Below are positions 26,600-34,879 of a stretch of DNA of 64,000 bases, one piece after another. How positions within the stretch are numbered: the first letter of the stretch is position 1; each line of letters begins with the position of its first letter. This DNA comes from JBBSEX01 sp038239345 (lineage in GTDB: Bacteria > Acidobacteriota > Terriglobia > Bryobacterales > Bryobacteraceae): NCBI GenBank assembly GCA_038239345.1, contig JBBSEX010000012.1, positions 137,255-201,254 on the forward strand. The letters run 5' to 3'. The translations under genes and the position numbers were made by a program. The notes beneath the pieces are model-generated. The model searched no databases and was not told where the DNA came from. It was given only the letters and a program-made list of their open reading frames with translations.

Positions 26600-27217
26600 A
26601 TGCAGCCCGTCATCATTGTCTTCGCCAAAGCACCCGTAGCAGGAGAAGTTAAAACCCGTCTACAGCTACCTCCCGCGCAAGCCGCGGCGCTTCACGTCGC
26701 CTTCGTCAACGATACATTAGCAATGCTTCGGACCATTCCCAACGTCGATGTGGAACTGCACACCGACATAGCCACCGATGCCTGGGCCGCGGCGAAAGTT
26801 CCATCGCGCTTGCAATGTGAAGGGAATTTAGGGTTAAGGATGTTCAACGCACTCCACGCGGCGCTTACAGCCGGACATCCCCAGGCGATGATCGTCGGCT
26901 CCGATGCTCCCGATCTTCCCACTTCCCACATTCAGACCTTGCTCGATTCCACCGAGAGGGTTGCCATCGGACCGTGCGATGATGGCGGCTATTACGCGAT
27001 TGCCTGCCGGCGGGTGAAGCCCGAAATGTTTGATGACGTTACCTGGTCCGAGGCCGATGCATTTGAAGAAACGGTGCAAGCCGCCACCCGCTGCGGTCTT
27101 CCGGTTGAGGTCGGTCCGCGCTGGCACGATGTGGACACCCCGGAAGATCTTCAGCGTCTGCGCAATTCCCCTGCTCTCCCGCCTTATACAAGAGCGGTCT
27201 TACTCGCTGTGCGCTAG
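26600..27217 (+). CDS. TIGR04282/DUF2064-type glycosyltransferase-like protein
   Basis: 205 residues of the GT-A nucleotide-diphospho-sugar transferase fold: IIVFAKAPVAGEVKTRL at the N-terminus, MIVGSDAPDLPTSHI, and IGPCDDGGYYAIACR. These are the hallmarks of the DUF2064 family, named for an arsenosugar biosynthesis glycosyltransferase although most members are uncharacterised. It ends by overlapping the convergent siroheme synthase gene by 18 bp. No arsenic genes are near, so the arsenosugar role is not supported by context. Confidence 0.85.
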   Translation: MQPVIIVFAKAPVAGEVKTRLQLPPAQAAALHVAFVNDTLAMLRTIPNVDVELHTDIATDAWAAAKVPSRLQCEGNLGLRMFNALHAALTAGHPQAMIVGSDAPDLPTSHIQTLLDSTERVAIGPCDDGGYYAIACRRVKPEMFDDVTWSEADAFEETVQAATRCGLPVEVGPRWHDVDTPEDLQRLRNSPALPPYTRAVLLAVR

Positions 27218-27655
27218 TTCGGCCGCCAGCCAAATTTCTAATCGCCCCCGGAGTGCCGCGGCCATCCGAGGGTCGCGCCCACTGGTGGAGAGGGCGATCT
27301 GCACATCGCCATTCCGAACACGCGCTGGAACCAGGAAGTCGCATTCGGCCGGCGCGTCGGCGACGTTCGCCAAAATCCCCCGGCGCTTCGCCTCCAGCGC
27401 GACATGCTCATTCACTTCACGGCGATCCGTTGCCGTTAGCACAAGCAGCATTCCTCGCAAGTCATCATCTTGGAACTCGCGCCGAATTAGGCAAATATTC
27501 AATTCCTCGAACCCGGCATTGGCAGTTGGCGAAACCACCGTAACGGCCGCCCCTGCCTCCACCAAGCCTCGCGCCTTCCGCAATCCAACCGGCCCGGCCC
27601 CGACGACCAGTACCGGTTTGCCCTGCAAATCGAGGAAAATAGGATAGTAAGGCAT
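27200..27655 (-). CDS. short siroheme synthase N-terminal domain (precorrin-2 dehydrogenase-like)
   Basis: 151 residues. It begins MPYYPIFLDLQGKPVLVVGAGPVGLRKARGL, split over residues 1-31, with the NAD-binding GAGPVG, and has the Met8/CysG-type segments VLTATDRREVN, GILANVADAPAECDFLVPA and ALSTSGRDPRMA. The enzyme oxidises precorrin-2 to sirohydrochlorin on the way to sirohaem. Family members usually run past 200 residues with a helical dimerisation domain; here the protein stops soon after the RGRLEIWLA segment, so it is truncated or minimal. The ATG at 27655 is preferred to a TTG at 27673. No sulfite reductase gene is near. Confidence 0.82.
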   Translation of the reverse strand: MPYYPIFLDLQGKPVLVVGAGPVGLRKARGLVEAGAAVTVVSPTANAGFEELNICLIRREFQDDDLRGMLLVLTATDRREVNEHVALEAKRRGILANVADAPAECDFLVPARVRNGDVQIALSTSGRDPRMAAALRGRLEIWLAAELAHSE

Positions 27656-27722
27656 CGGCGCGCTCGTTCCCAAAGTATATTAGGACTAGCCCGCTTATGT
27701 CCTAAGCAGGGAAAGGGAGCAC

Positions 27723-29021
27723 TTGGATCAATTACCGTCTGTTGTGATTGTCGGCCGTCCGAACGTTGGGAAATCGACGCTGTTTAACGCAATTATCGGC
27801 CAGCGCCGCTCCATCGTTGGCGACGAACCCGGCATCACTCGCGATCGAATCTACGGGCTCGCGGTTCACCGCGGACGCCGATTCGAGTTGATCGATACCG
27901 GCGGCATCATCGTCAATGACGAGGAAATGATCCCGAGCCATATCCTCAAACAAGCTCGAGTCGCTCTCGAACAGGCCGCTCAAATCATCTTCCTCATCGA
28001 TGGCCGCAGTGAGATGACTTCCGCCGATCGGGATCTCTCCCAGATGCTGCGTAAGCTCGGCAAACCAGTCGTCCTCGCTGTCAATAAGATCGATAGTGCT
28101 GTCCGCGATTCGCTTGCTCATGAATTCCATTCCCTGGGCTTCAAAAATCTCTTTCCCGTATCCGCGGAGCATCGCCTGGGTTTGGAAGATTTGCTCGACA
28201 ACATTACAGAGGACTTCCCAAAGAACGAGGAAGAGACCGAAGAGGTGGTGGAGGATGAAAGCCTCCGTCCGATCAAGGTTTCTATCATTGGAAGACCTAA
28301 CGTTGGCAAATCGACGCTCCTTAACTCTTTAGTAGGAGAAGAGCGGTCAATCGTGTCACCTGTCGCTGGAACAACTCGCGATGCGGTGGATGAAACTGTG
28401 GAAGTAGATGGCCGCAAATTTGTTTTCGTCGATACCGCGGGCATCCGCCGCAAGGGCAAAACCAAGTTGATGGCCGAAAAATTAAGTGTGGTCATGGCTC
28501 GGCGTAATATTCGTATGGCTCATGTAACGCTGCTGATCATGGATGCCACGGAAGGGGTTCTGTCGGCCGATGCGACGATCGCCGGTTATGCCCATGAAGA
28601 AGGCCGCTGCGTAATTCTTGTAGTCAATAAGTGGGACGCCACGGGTAATAAAGACAAAAAAGCATTTACCCAAAAAATCCGCGACGAACTGAAGTTCCTG
28701 GAATATGCGCCCATCGCCTTCATCTCAGCCAAGGAGAAGAAAGGCACAGAGCAACTATACGGCTTGATCAAGATGTGTTACGACTCCGCTACAAAGCGCG
28801 TCGGCACCGGTGAGTTGAATCGATTTGTCGAAACCATGAAAATCGATCAGGATATGAAAATCAACTACATCACGCAAGCTTCAATTCGCCCCCCTACGTT
28901 TGTGATGTTTACCGATGCCCGAGAGCTGCACTTTTCCACCGAACGCTACGTTATTAATCGCCTGCGCGAAAAGTTCGGATTCAAAGGGACGCCAATTTTT
29001 ATAAAGACGAAGAGGCGGTAG
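27723..29021 (+). CDS. der: ribosome assembly GTPase Der (EngA)
   Basis: 432 residues with two tandem GTPase domains. Each has a GRPNVGKST P-loop (about residues 9-17 and 188-196) and NKxD motifs (AVNKIDS, VVNKWDA), followed by a C-terminal KH-like domain ending FGFKGTPIFIKTKRR. It is needed for 50S ribosomal subunit maturation. The start is a TTG at 27723, fixed by AAAGGGAG upstream and by the conserved start of the first G domain. Length is at the short end for the family. The 3' end overlaps the convergent DUF4342 gene by 23 bp. Confidence 0.96.
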   Translation: MDQLPSVVIVGRPNVGKSTLFNAIIGQRRSIVGDEPGITRDRIYGLAVHRGRRFELIDTGGIIVNDEEMIPSHILKQARVALEQAAQIIFLIDGRSEMTSADRDLSQMLRKLGKPVVLAVNKIDSAVRDSLAHEFHSLGFKNLFPVSAEHRLGLEDLLDNITEDFPKNEEETEEVVEDESLRPIKVSIIGRPNVGKSTLLNSLVGEERSIVSPVAGTTRDAVDETVEVDGRKFVFVDTAGIRRKGKTKLMAEKLSVVMARRNIRMAHVTLLIMDATEGVLSADATIAGYAHEEGRCVILVVNKWDATGNKDKKAFTQKIRDELKFLEYAPIAFISAKEKKGTEQLYGLIKMCYDSATKRVGTGELNRFVETMKIDQDMKINYITQASIRPPTFVMFTDARELHFSTERYVINRLREKFGFKGTPIFIKTKRR

Positions 29022-29313
29022 GGTCCGCTCCGCTCGTTGGATAAGCGTCGGATGGGGGAGTGCTGGGTTCCGTCGCCACGCGCTCAACTCCCACCGTGAA
29101 GCTTGCCACCATGGCGGCGATTGCGCCTAATCCCGCCAGAACTGGCGCGGCAATCACGCCGATCGCGGCCAGCGCCAATGGAATCTCCAGGAATGTCGCG
29201 CCCTTCTCGTCTTTCACAATAATGCGCCGCACATTCCCTTCATGAATCAGGTTGGTGACCTTATCCACCAAATCTTTTCCATGTACCTTGAATTCCTCGT
29301 AGATCTTTTGCAT
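28999..29313 (-). CDS. DUF4342-domain membrane-associated protein
   Basis: 104 residues. Residues 1-75 fit DUF4342: IYEEFKVHGKDLVDKVTNLI, GNVRRIIVKDEKGATFLEIPL, then a glycine- and alanine-rich hydrophobic stretch (LALAAIGVIAAPVLAGLGAI) that probably enters the membrane. The tail is rich in Ser, Thr and Pro. A strong GGGGAGG site 7 nt before the ATG at 29313 fixes the start; the open frame continues upstream but is not needed. The family has no established function. Confidence 0.85.
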   Translation of the reverse strand: MQKIYEEFKVHGKDLVDKVTNLIHEGNVRRIIVKDEKGATFLEIPLALAAIGVIAAPVLAGLGAIAAMVASFTVGVERVATEPSTPPSDAYPTSGADPTASSSL

Positions 29314-29366
29314 GGGATCCTCCCCATTAATAAAGACGCATTTGCCGCCCTGACGGTTCGATTCAA

Positions 29367-29957
29367 TCACGTCCGGACGCAATAGAACTCCACGGATCGC
29401 ACGATTGCAGCGCGGATCCGGCCACCTAACTGCCGATGCTGCAATAGCTTGCCCTGCTCACCAATCCGGCGCGCGGCCTCCCTGGAAAGCACCGCTCGAT
29501 ATCGGTCTGCCCGCTCGCGATACACATAATCGACATATTCCACACCCGTGCATTCTTCTAAAAGACCCTGCCAAAAATGACGCCGCGCAAACCACCTTCG
29601 ATTGCTGGCGATTTGCGGAGTCAACCCGATTGGGCCGCTCTCCGTGACAAGCACCACCCTGTTGCAATGCTCCACAATGAAGGCTCGACTGGGATCCGGG
29701 TCTGGAAAGCTCTTCAGAAGGGTTTCTACCTCGGCCACTGTAACCGGCCAACCAGCCCAGCGGAATCGCGTCCCCCCGGCAACCAGTGTTCCGCGCAGCA
29801 ACAGCTCGCGGATTCGACCCTGATCTTTCCCCGTAAAGCCAAGCAAATGCTCAATCAACTCCATCACCGACATCTCCTGCGACACCACCGCCGTCAGTGC
29901 GATCGACTCCGCATTCTCCGAACTGAGCTTCACCCGAATTGTCTCCGGCAACGCCAC
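29367..29957 (-). CDS. hypothetical protein
   Basis: 196 residues, soluble, no signal peptide. It begins MALPETIRVKLSSENAESIAL and has a Trp- and Arg-rich middle (RFRWAGWPV, NRRWFARRHFWQGLLEE). I do not recognise a family. Coding is supported by an uninterrupted frame, typical codon use and a leaderless-type TAGAAT box 6 nt before the GTG start. It lies 53 bp upstream of the DUF4342 gene on the same strand and may be co-transcribed with it. Confidence 0.75.
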   Translation of the reverse strand: MALPETIRVKLSSENAESIALTAVVSQEMSVMELIEHLLGFTGKDQGRIRELLLRGTLVAGGTRFRWAGWPVTVAEVETLLKSFPDPDPSRAFIVEHCNRVVLVTESGPIGLTPQIASNRRWFARRHFWQGLLEECTGVEYVDYVYRERADRYRAVLSREAARRIGEQGKLLQHRQLGGRIRAAIVRSVEFYCVRT

Positions 29958-29963
29958 ATCTGC

Positions 29964-29969
29964 ATTCTA
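29964..29969 (-). promoter_or_regulatory. -10 hexamer TAGAAT, leaderless-type, for the 196-aa hypothetical
   Basis: On the minus strand TAGAAT is followed by GCAGAT and then GTG at 29957: the same hexamer, gap and start codon as at 6897. Confidence 0.5.
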
Positions 29970-30072
29970 AAGCACCCAACGCAGCGTGTCCGTACTGACA
30001 CATATACCGCCCCACCTTGACTGATTTCTCAACGACATACGACCTGGATCGCCGCCTGCTTTGACAAAAGGC

Positions 30073-30603
30073 ATGAACTACATACAGCTTCAGTGGACAT
30101 GCAAAGCGGCTATGGTCTTGATGGCGGCGGCCGAAGCGCACGCCCAGGATCCCCGCCGCCGGATCATCGTCAGCATCCCGGATCGTAAGGTCATTCTGCT
30201 CGAAGATGGCCAGATAAAGCGGATTTATCCCGTGGCTGTAGGCAAGCCGTCCACCCCCAGCCCCAGCGGCGAATTCACCGTCGTGGCCCGAATTTCAAAT
30301 CCGACCTGGTATTACAGAGGCAAAATCGTCGGACCTGGAAGCGCGAATCCCATCGGTACCCGCTGGCTCGGTTTGAGCGTGCCCGGCTATGGCATTCACG
30401 GCACCAGCGCTCCCGCTTCCATCGGTAAGCCGTCGTCCCACGGTTGCATTCGAATGCGCAATGCCGACATCGAGGAATTATTTGAGCTGGTGCAAGTGGG
30501 CGATCCAGTCGAATTGTTGTCGGAGCTGCCCGCCGATGTGGCCCGGTTCTTAGCTCTGCCACAAGACGAGCGCGCCATCGTACTGATCGCAGCCGGAAAT
30601 TAG
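30073..30603 (+). CDS. periplasmic L,D-transpeptidase (YkuD)
   Basis: 176 residues from the ATG at 30073, with a signal peptide ending AAAEAHAQ. The YkuD domain has IIVSIPDRKVILLEDG, PSPSGEFTV, and the active-site segment YGIHGTSAPASIG with SHGCIRMRNADIEELF, giving His and the catalytic Cys. It cross-links or modifies peptidoglycan through meso-diaminopimelate. An in-frame TTG 12 nt upstream is a weaker start. The 115-bp gap before it shows only a weak TTGACA-like string at 30061. Confidence 0.92.
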   Translation: MNYIQLQWTCKAAMVLMAAAEAHAQDPRRRIIVSIPDRKVILLEDGQIKRIYPVAVGKPSTPSPSGEFTVVARISNPTWYYRGKIVGPGSANPIGTRWLGLSVPGYGIHGTSAPASIGKPSSHGCIRMRNADIEELFELVQVGDPVELLSELPADVARFLALPQDERAIVLIAAGN

Positions 30604-30612
30604 AGGTGGAAC

Positions 30613-30864
30613 ATGCAGGAACTTAATTCTCTTATAGGACTCGCTATTGCGCTTGCGATCTCATTCTTTGCGGCTCTATTCTTTGCGGTGGGCTGTATTC
30701 GAGCGGTCGTTGCGTTTGCCGCGGCCCACTATAATAAACACGATGCAACCCTTGCGAATCGCGCTGCTCGCCTTGCTGGCGGCGAATATCTGCGCGGCGC
30801 AAACCATCGACGAGACGACGGCCGAGTTGGCCAAGCGCCTGATGCGCGATCCCAAAGTGCGTGA
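30613..30864 (+). CDS. possible small membrane protein overlapping the next gene
   Basis: 83 codons starting 9 bp after the L,D-transpeptidase stop, with an excellent GAGGTGG ribosome site. The first 38 residues form a clear membrane helix (LIGLAIALAISFFAALFFAVGC). After about residue 43 the frame runs through the start of the next gene and becomes arginine-rich, like a shadow frame. Either a short membrane protein is really made with an overlapping tail, or only the ribosome site and helix are real. Low confidence. Confidence 0.35.
   Translation: MQELNSLIGLAIALAISFFAALFFAVGCIRAVVAFAAAHYNKHDATLANRAARLAGGEYLRGANHRRDDGRVGQAPDARSQSA
30730..30735 (+). promoter_or_regulatory. -10 hexamer TATAAT, leaderless-type, for the 30743-36249 operon
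   Basis: A perfect TATAAT ends 7 nt before the ATG at 30743, with no Shine-Dalgarno. It lies inside the small ORF that starts at 30613. Confidence 0.5.
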
Positions 30865-31867
30865 GTTGACCACGCTCTCCGTGCGCAGCGCATCGAGTTT
30901 GGACGCAAAGCAGGTGGCTCTTGTCGAAAGCCGCCTGCAGTTCCTGACCGGTAAGACCGCCGCGCCCGACGCCGACATCCGCGTCACGCTTTCGGAGAAT
31001 GCCCGGGATTACGTTTGGGTGGCGGAAATTGGGCGCGGCAAGGATCGCGACGTCGTGATTTATGAAACGGTTCGAACTCGGGAAAGCTCACCGCAAGGCG
31101 GGTCGCTATTGACGCTCGACAAAGAGCTTATCTGGGAACAGGATCAGCCGATGCTCGATTGGGCCCTGATTGATGACCGCAAAGGTTTGCTGGTAATGGA
31201 GCCCGGCAAGCTCGTTCTCTACAAACGCGACGGCATCACGTGGGCTCCGAAAGCCACCGCCAACCTCGGAGCATCGCGATCTCACGATTCACGCGCCCGT
31301 ATCGATGTGAACCAGACAGACAATGGGCTCGTTTTGTTTTTTGATGGGGGCATGTGTACCGGCAGTATCGCGCCGGCGCTGAAAGTGGATTGCGGCGCGA
31401 CGGAAACCGCTTGGCCAATGGCTTCGTTTCGCGCGGAATTAACGGCCAATCGCAACTACTTCTCAGGACGCATCAATATAAGTAAGACCGCCAAGACAGT
31501 GTCGCCGTTCTACGCCGCAGCCGCACAAGGGACGCTTCTGCTGTTGGCCGAGCTCGACGGGCGCACGCGTCTGTACACGGCGAACCTTGAACCGCTAGGC
31601 GTGATCGGTGGCTGGGGCAGTCAAATCACGGGTGTCGCCAGTTCCTGTGGCGAGCAAGTTCTCGCGTCGACACCGGGAGACATAACCGACTCTGACGCCG
31701 TTCGAGCATATCGCATCGTCGATCTGGGCGCCGTGGCCTCTAGCCAGCCTCTTGGATTCCCCGGTGCTATCAATGAGCTGTGGTCACAGAACGAAGCGGC
31801 GCGTGCCATCACGGTGGATCGGGGGCGCTATGCGGCTTGGGCCGTTGCGGTGTCTTGCACTAATTAG
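30743..31867 (+). CDS. secreted protein of unknown function, first gene of the sensor operon
   Basis: 374 residues with a signal peptide (MQPLRIALLALLAANICAAQ). The N-terminal part (residues 20-110) resembles a small alpha/beta domain (RLMRDPKVRELTTLSVRSAS); the rest alternates short strands that could form an irregular propeller (GSLLTLDKELIWEQDQPML, GTLLLLAELDGRTRLY, GGWGSQITGVASSCGEQVL). I do not recognise the family. It overlaps the solute-binding protein gene by 38 bp, so both are made together. The ATG at 30743 is preferred over upstream in-frame starts because of the signal peptide and -10 box. Confidence 0.75.
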   Translation: MQPLRIALLALLAANICAAQTIDETTAELAKRLMRDPKVRELTTLSVRSASSLDAKQVALVESRLQFLTGKTAAPDADIRVTLSENARDYVWVAEIGRGKDRDVVIYETVRTRESSPQGGSLLTLDKELIWEQDQPMLDWALIDDRKGLLVMEPGKLVLYKRDGITWAPKATANLGASRSHDSRARIDVNQTDNGLVLFFDGGMCTGSIAPALKVDCGATETAWPMASFRAELTANRNYFSGRINISKTAKTVSPFYAAAAQGTLLLLAELDGRTRLYTANLEPLGVIGGWGSQITGVASSCGEQVLASTPGDITDSDAVRAYRIVDLGAVASSQPLGFPGAINELWSQNEAARAITVDRGRYAAWAVAVSCTN

Positions 31868-33146
31868 CCTCGTTGCGAATCTCGCCAACGGATCGACGCG
31901 GCCGCACTATGGAGGCACGCTGCACGCCCGGATGCGCGCCACGCTGCTGTCGCTTGACGGGACGCCCTGGCCTACCGATCCAAACGAATCCGCGGCTCGG
32001 GAAAAATTGCTCGGTCTGATTGGCGATCAACTCGTGAAGATCGATCTGCGTGGCAATATTCAGCCATCGCTGGCGACCTCCTGGCAGCACGACGCAGAAC
32101 GCCGGGTGTGGCAATTTCATCTTCGTCCGAACGTTCAGTTTCACGATGGCAGCGCCCTGCTGGGTTCCGATGCCGCGGCGGTGCTGAAGCCGTTTTGCGA
32201 TTCCATGGTATCGGGCCTGGTTCTCTCCTGCAAATCGCCCACGCCGCGCCCGGACTTACTTGCTTATCTGGCATCTCCCCGCGCATCGCTTCTCAGGAAC
32301 TCCACCGCTGGCGTGATCGGAACAGGCCCATTCCGCCTAACCCAATGGGCTCCAGGAAAGCGAGCGGTGCTAACCGCCAATGACGCCTATTGGGGAGGCC
32401 GTCCATTCGTCGACTCTGTTGAAATCGAATTCGGCCGGCCATTGCGCGAGCAGTTCATCGAGTTCGAATTGGGCCGCGCCGATGTAATCGAAATCGCTCC
32501 TGGCGATGTACGCCGGGCATCGCAAAGGGGGCGTCGCGTGTGGTCGTCGGCTCCTAGTGAATTGCTGGTTCTACGCTTCACGAATGTTGAGGACGGCCGG
32601 TTGCGGGAAGCGGCGGCGTTGGCTATCGATCGCCAGGCGATCCTGAATGTGTTGCTGCAGCGCCAAGGTGAAGCCAGCGGCGGATTGCTCCCGCAATGGG
32701 TGAGCGGTTATGCGTTTCTGTTCTCCGCTCCCCCCGATGTAGTGCGCGCACGCCAGTTGGCGAACGAAATTCCGGCGGCGAATCGCACGCTGGCGATTGG
32801 GTTTGATGCATCCGATTCGACACTGCGGGCCATCGCGGACCGCATCGGCGTGAACGTGCGCGATGCCGGCCTGCGAATACAAACTTCACCGCCGAATGCC
32901 ACGCTCGCGCGAATTCATATTCCCGAAGGCGGCGCGAATCATGCCCTCAACGTTATCGCCGAAACCCTAGGCGTTTTTGATGTTTTGAACGGAAGCTCTT
33001 ACGCCATCGAGCGCGGTCTGCTGGACGATTTTCGCGTAATCCCCATCGCCCAGATTCCAGAAATTTTCGGACTTAGTTCCCGCCTGCACAATTGGAATCG
33101 AGTCTGGGCTCTGGAAAGTGTTTGGCTGGAGACGCCGGGCCAATGA
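31830..33146 (+). CDS. oligopeptide-type ABC solute-binding protein (SBP_bac_5)
   Basis: 438 residues with a signal peptide (MRLGPLRCLALISLVANLANG). Family 5 solute-binding motifs are clear: HYGGTLHARM, LATSWQHDAERRVWQFHLRPNVQFHDG, VIGTGPFRLTQWAPGKRAVLTANDAYWGG and REAAALAIDRQAIL. These proteins bind peptides, sugars or nickel outside the membrane. It is shorter than usual (about 500-550). No permease or ATPase gene is near; the next gene is a histidine kinase, overlapped by ATGA. A sensing role in place of transport is plausible (inference). Confidence 0.85.
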   Translation: MRLGPLRCLALISLVANLANGSTRPHYGGTLHARMRATLLSLDGTPWPTDPNESAAREKLLGLIGDQLVKIDLRGNIQPSLATSWQHDAERRVWQFHLRPNVQFHDGSALLGSDAAAVLKPFCDSMVSGLVLSCKSPTPRPDLLAYLASPRASLLRNSTAGVIGTGPFRLTQWAPGKRAVLTANDAYWGGRPFVDSVEIEFGRPLREQFIEFELGRADVIEIAPGDVRRASQRGRRVWSSAPSELLVLRFTNVEDGRLREAAALAIDRQAILNVLLQRQGEASGGLLPQWVSGYAFLFSAPPDVVRARQLANEIPAANRTLAIGFDASDSTLRAIADRIGVNVRDAGLRIQTSPPNATLARIHIPEGGANHALNVIAETLGVFDVLNGSSYAIERGLLDDFRVIPIAQIPEIFGLSSRLHNWNRVWALESVWLETPGQ

Positions 33147-34879
33147 CGTTCCGCTATAAATTATTGATCGCTTCGGCCTTGACGATGGTCGCGGCTGTTG
33201 GAGCGGTAGCGTGGACCGTTACGGTGAATACCCGCCGTGCCTTTGAGCGCATCGACGATCAACGTACAGACGCCCTTGTCGGACAGTTTCGCCGTGAGTT
33301 CGATCGCCGGGGCGAGGAGATAGCCCGGCGCATCAACGCTATTGCCGACTCCGAAGCCGTGCGCAAATTGGCTCTGGAAACCGACTACGCACCGTTCTAT
33401 AACGAAGCGCAAGATTTGGCCGCCGCGAACTCTCTTGACTTTCTTGAGCTAATCGCCTCTGATGGGTCAATCATTTCGTCGGCGCAGTGGCCAGCACGCT
33501 ACGGATACAAGGAAGAATGGATACCCCGCAATTCATTTCCTCCGAATGCTTTTCTGAAGCGCGAAGAATTAGCCGCAGACCCCGCGCTGGCTCTGATGGC
33601 GGTGCACGCCATCAACGTCAGCGATAAGCGAGTGTTCGTAGTTGGCGGCCAGCGCATCGACGACGCCTTCCTCTCATCGCTTGTCCTGCCGTCCGGCACG
33701 CGGGCGGTGCTTTATCGCAACCTCGACGCTGGGCCGGTAAAGCAAACCGATAAGTTCGGCCCGATTATTGAGCAGGTTCGCCGCGACTCCAAGGAATCGA
33801 AAATAATCGCCGCGAACGAAACCGTTCACGCCATCCCGTTGATCGGCGCATCGCTCGAAAACGGACCGCCACCGTTACTGGGCGTCCTGGCCATTGCCAC
33901 GTCGCGGCAGGAATTGTTATCGCTTGAGAATTTCATTCTCCGTCTGGGCGCGACAGTCGGTGCGGCGGGAATTCTTTTCGGAATTATGCTTAGCGCTTGG
34001 GCGTCGGTGCGTATCACTCGACCGGTAAAGCGCCTGGTCGCCGGCGCTCGCGCCGTAGCGGACGGCAACTGGAACGCCCATGTCGATGTACATTCATCGG
34101 ACGAGATCGGGCAGTTGGCCGACGCCTTTAACGACATGACCCGGCAGTTGATTGAACAGCGAGATAAGTTGATGCAGGCCGAACGAGTCGCGTCGTGGCG
34201 CGAACTCGCCCGGCGTCTGGCGCATGAACTGAAGAATCCGCTATTCCCGCTACAGATCACGATCGAGAATCTGCAACGAGCCCGTGAACGCGATCCGGCG
34301 CAGTTCGATGAAGTGTTTCGCGAGTCCACTACAACGCTGCTTGCGGAGCTGGCAAATTTGAAAACTATCGTCGGCAGCTTCAGCGATTTTTCAAAGATGC
34401 CGCCGCCGCAACTGGAGCCAGTGAACGTGAATGAACTGGTGCGGCAGGTGACGCGGCTATTCGCGGCGCAACTGGAAGATCCGCGTAGGCCGCCGATATC
34501 GCCTCGAATGGAATTTGACGAAACACTGCCACCGGTATTCGCCGACCCCGATCAATTAAGCCGGGCGCTGCGCAATCTTGTACTGAACGCAATGGATGCG
34601 ATGCCCCGCGGAGGCCAACTCACCGTGCGGACAAGTCGCGTGAATGGCAACGCCCGGCTCGAGGTATCGGACACGGGCGAAGGTTTGACGCCTGAAGAAT
34701 GTGAGCGGCTTTTCACTCCGTACTACACAACTAAGCAACATGGAACGGGGCTCGGTTTAGCGATAGTCCAATCGGTTGTCAGCGACCACGGCGGACGCAT
34801 TTCCGTGGATAGCGAAAAAGGCCGTGGCACCACGTTCCGCATCGATCTGCCGCTTGCCAAGCGGGAAGGAAATTTATGA
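33143..34879 (+). CDS. NtrY-like membrane histidine kinase
   Basis: 578 residues from the ATG at 33143, which overlaps the previous stop. Two membrane helices (about 8-30 and 268-291) flank a 235-residue periplasmic domain; a HAMP domain follows (292-343). The kinase core has RRLAHELKNPLFPLQI with the phospho-acceptor His361, NLVLNAMDAMPRGG (N box), VSDTGEGL (G1), and GTGLGLAIVQS (G2). It senses a signal outside and phosphorylates the response regulator encoded next, which overlaps by 4 bp. The AHELKNPL form is typical of NtrY and NtrB-like kinases. Confidence 0.93.
   Translation: MTFRYKLLIASALTMVAAVGAVAWTVTVNTRRAFERIDDQRTDALVGQFRREFDRRGEEIARRINAIADSEAVRKLALETDYAPFYNEAQDLAAANSLDFLELIASDGSIISSAQWPARYGYKEEWIPRNSFPPNAFLKREELAADPALALMAVHAINVSDKRVFVVGGQRIDDAFLSSLVLPSGTRAVLYRNLDAGPVKQTDKFGPIIEQVRRDSKESKIIAANETVHAIPLIGASLENGPPPLLGVLAIATSRQELLSLENFILRLGATVGAAGILFGIMLSAWASVRITRPVKRLVAGARAVADGNWNAHVDVHSSDEIGQLADAFNDMTRQLIEQRDKLMQAERVASWRELARRLAHELKNPLFPLQITIENLQRARERDPAQFDEVFRESTTTLLAELANLKTIVGSFSDFSKMPPPQLEPVNVNELVRQVTRLFAAQLEDPRRPPISPRMEFDETLPPVFADPDQLSRALRNLVLNAMDAMPRGGQLTVRTSRVNGNARLEVSDTGEGLTPEECERLFTPYYTTKQHGTGLGLAIVQSVVSDHGGRISVDSEKGRGTTFRIDLPLAKREGNL

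Noticed and set aside
26600..27217. Arsenosugar biosynthesis function
   Set aside because: Only the family name suggests it; no arsenic methyltransferase or radical SAM partner is nearby.
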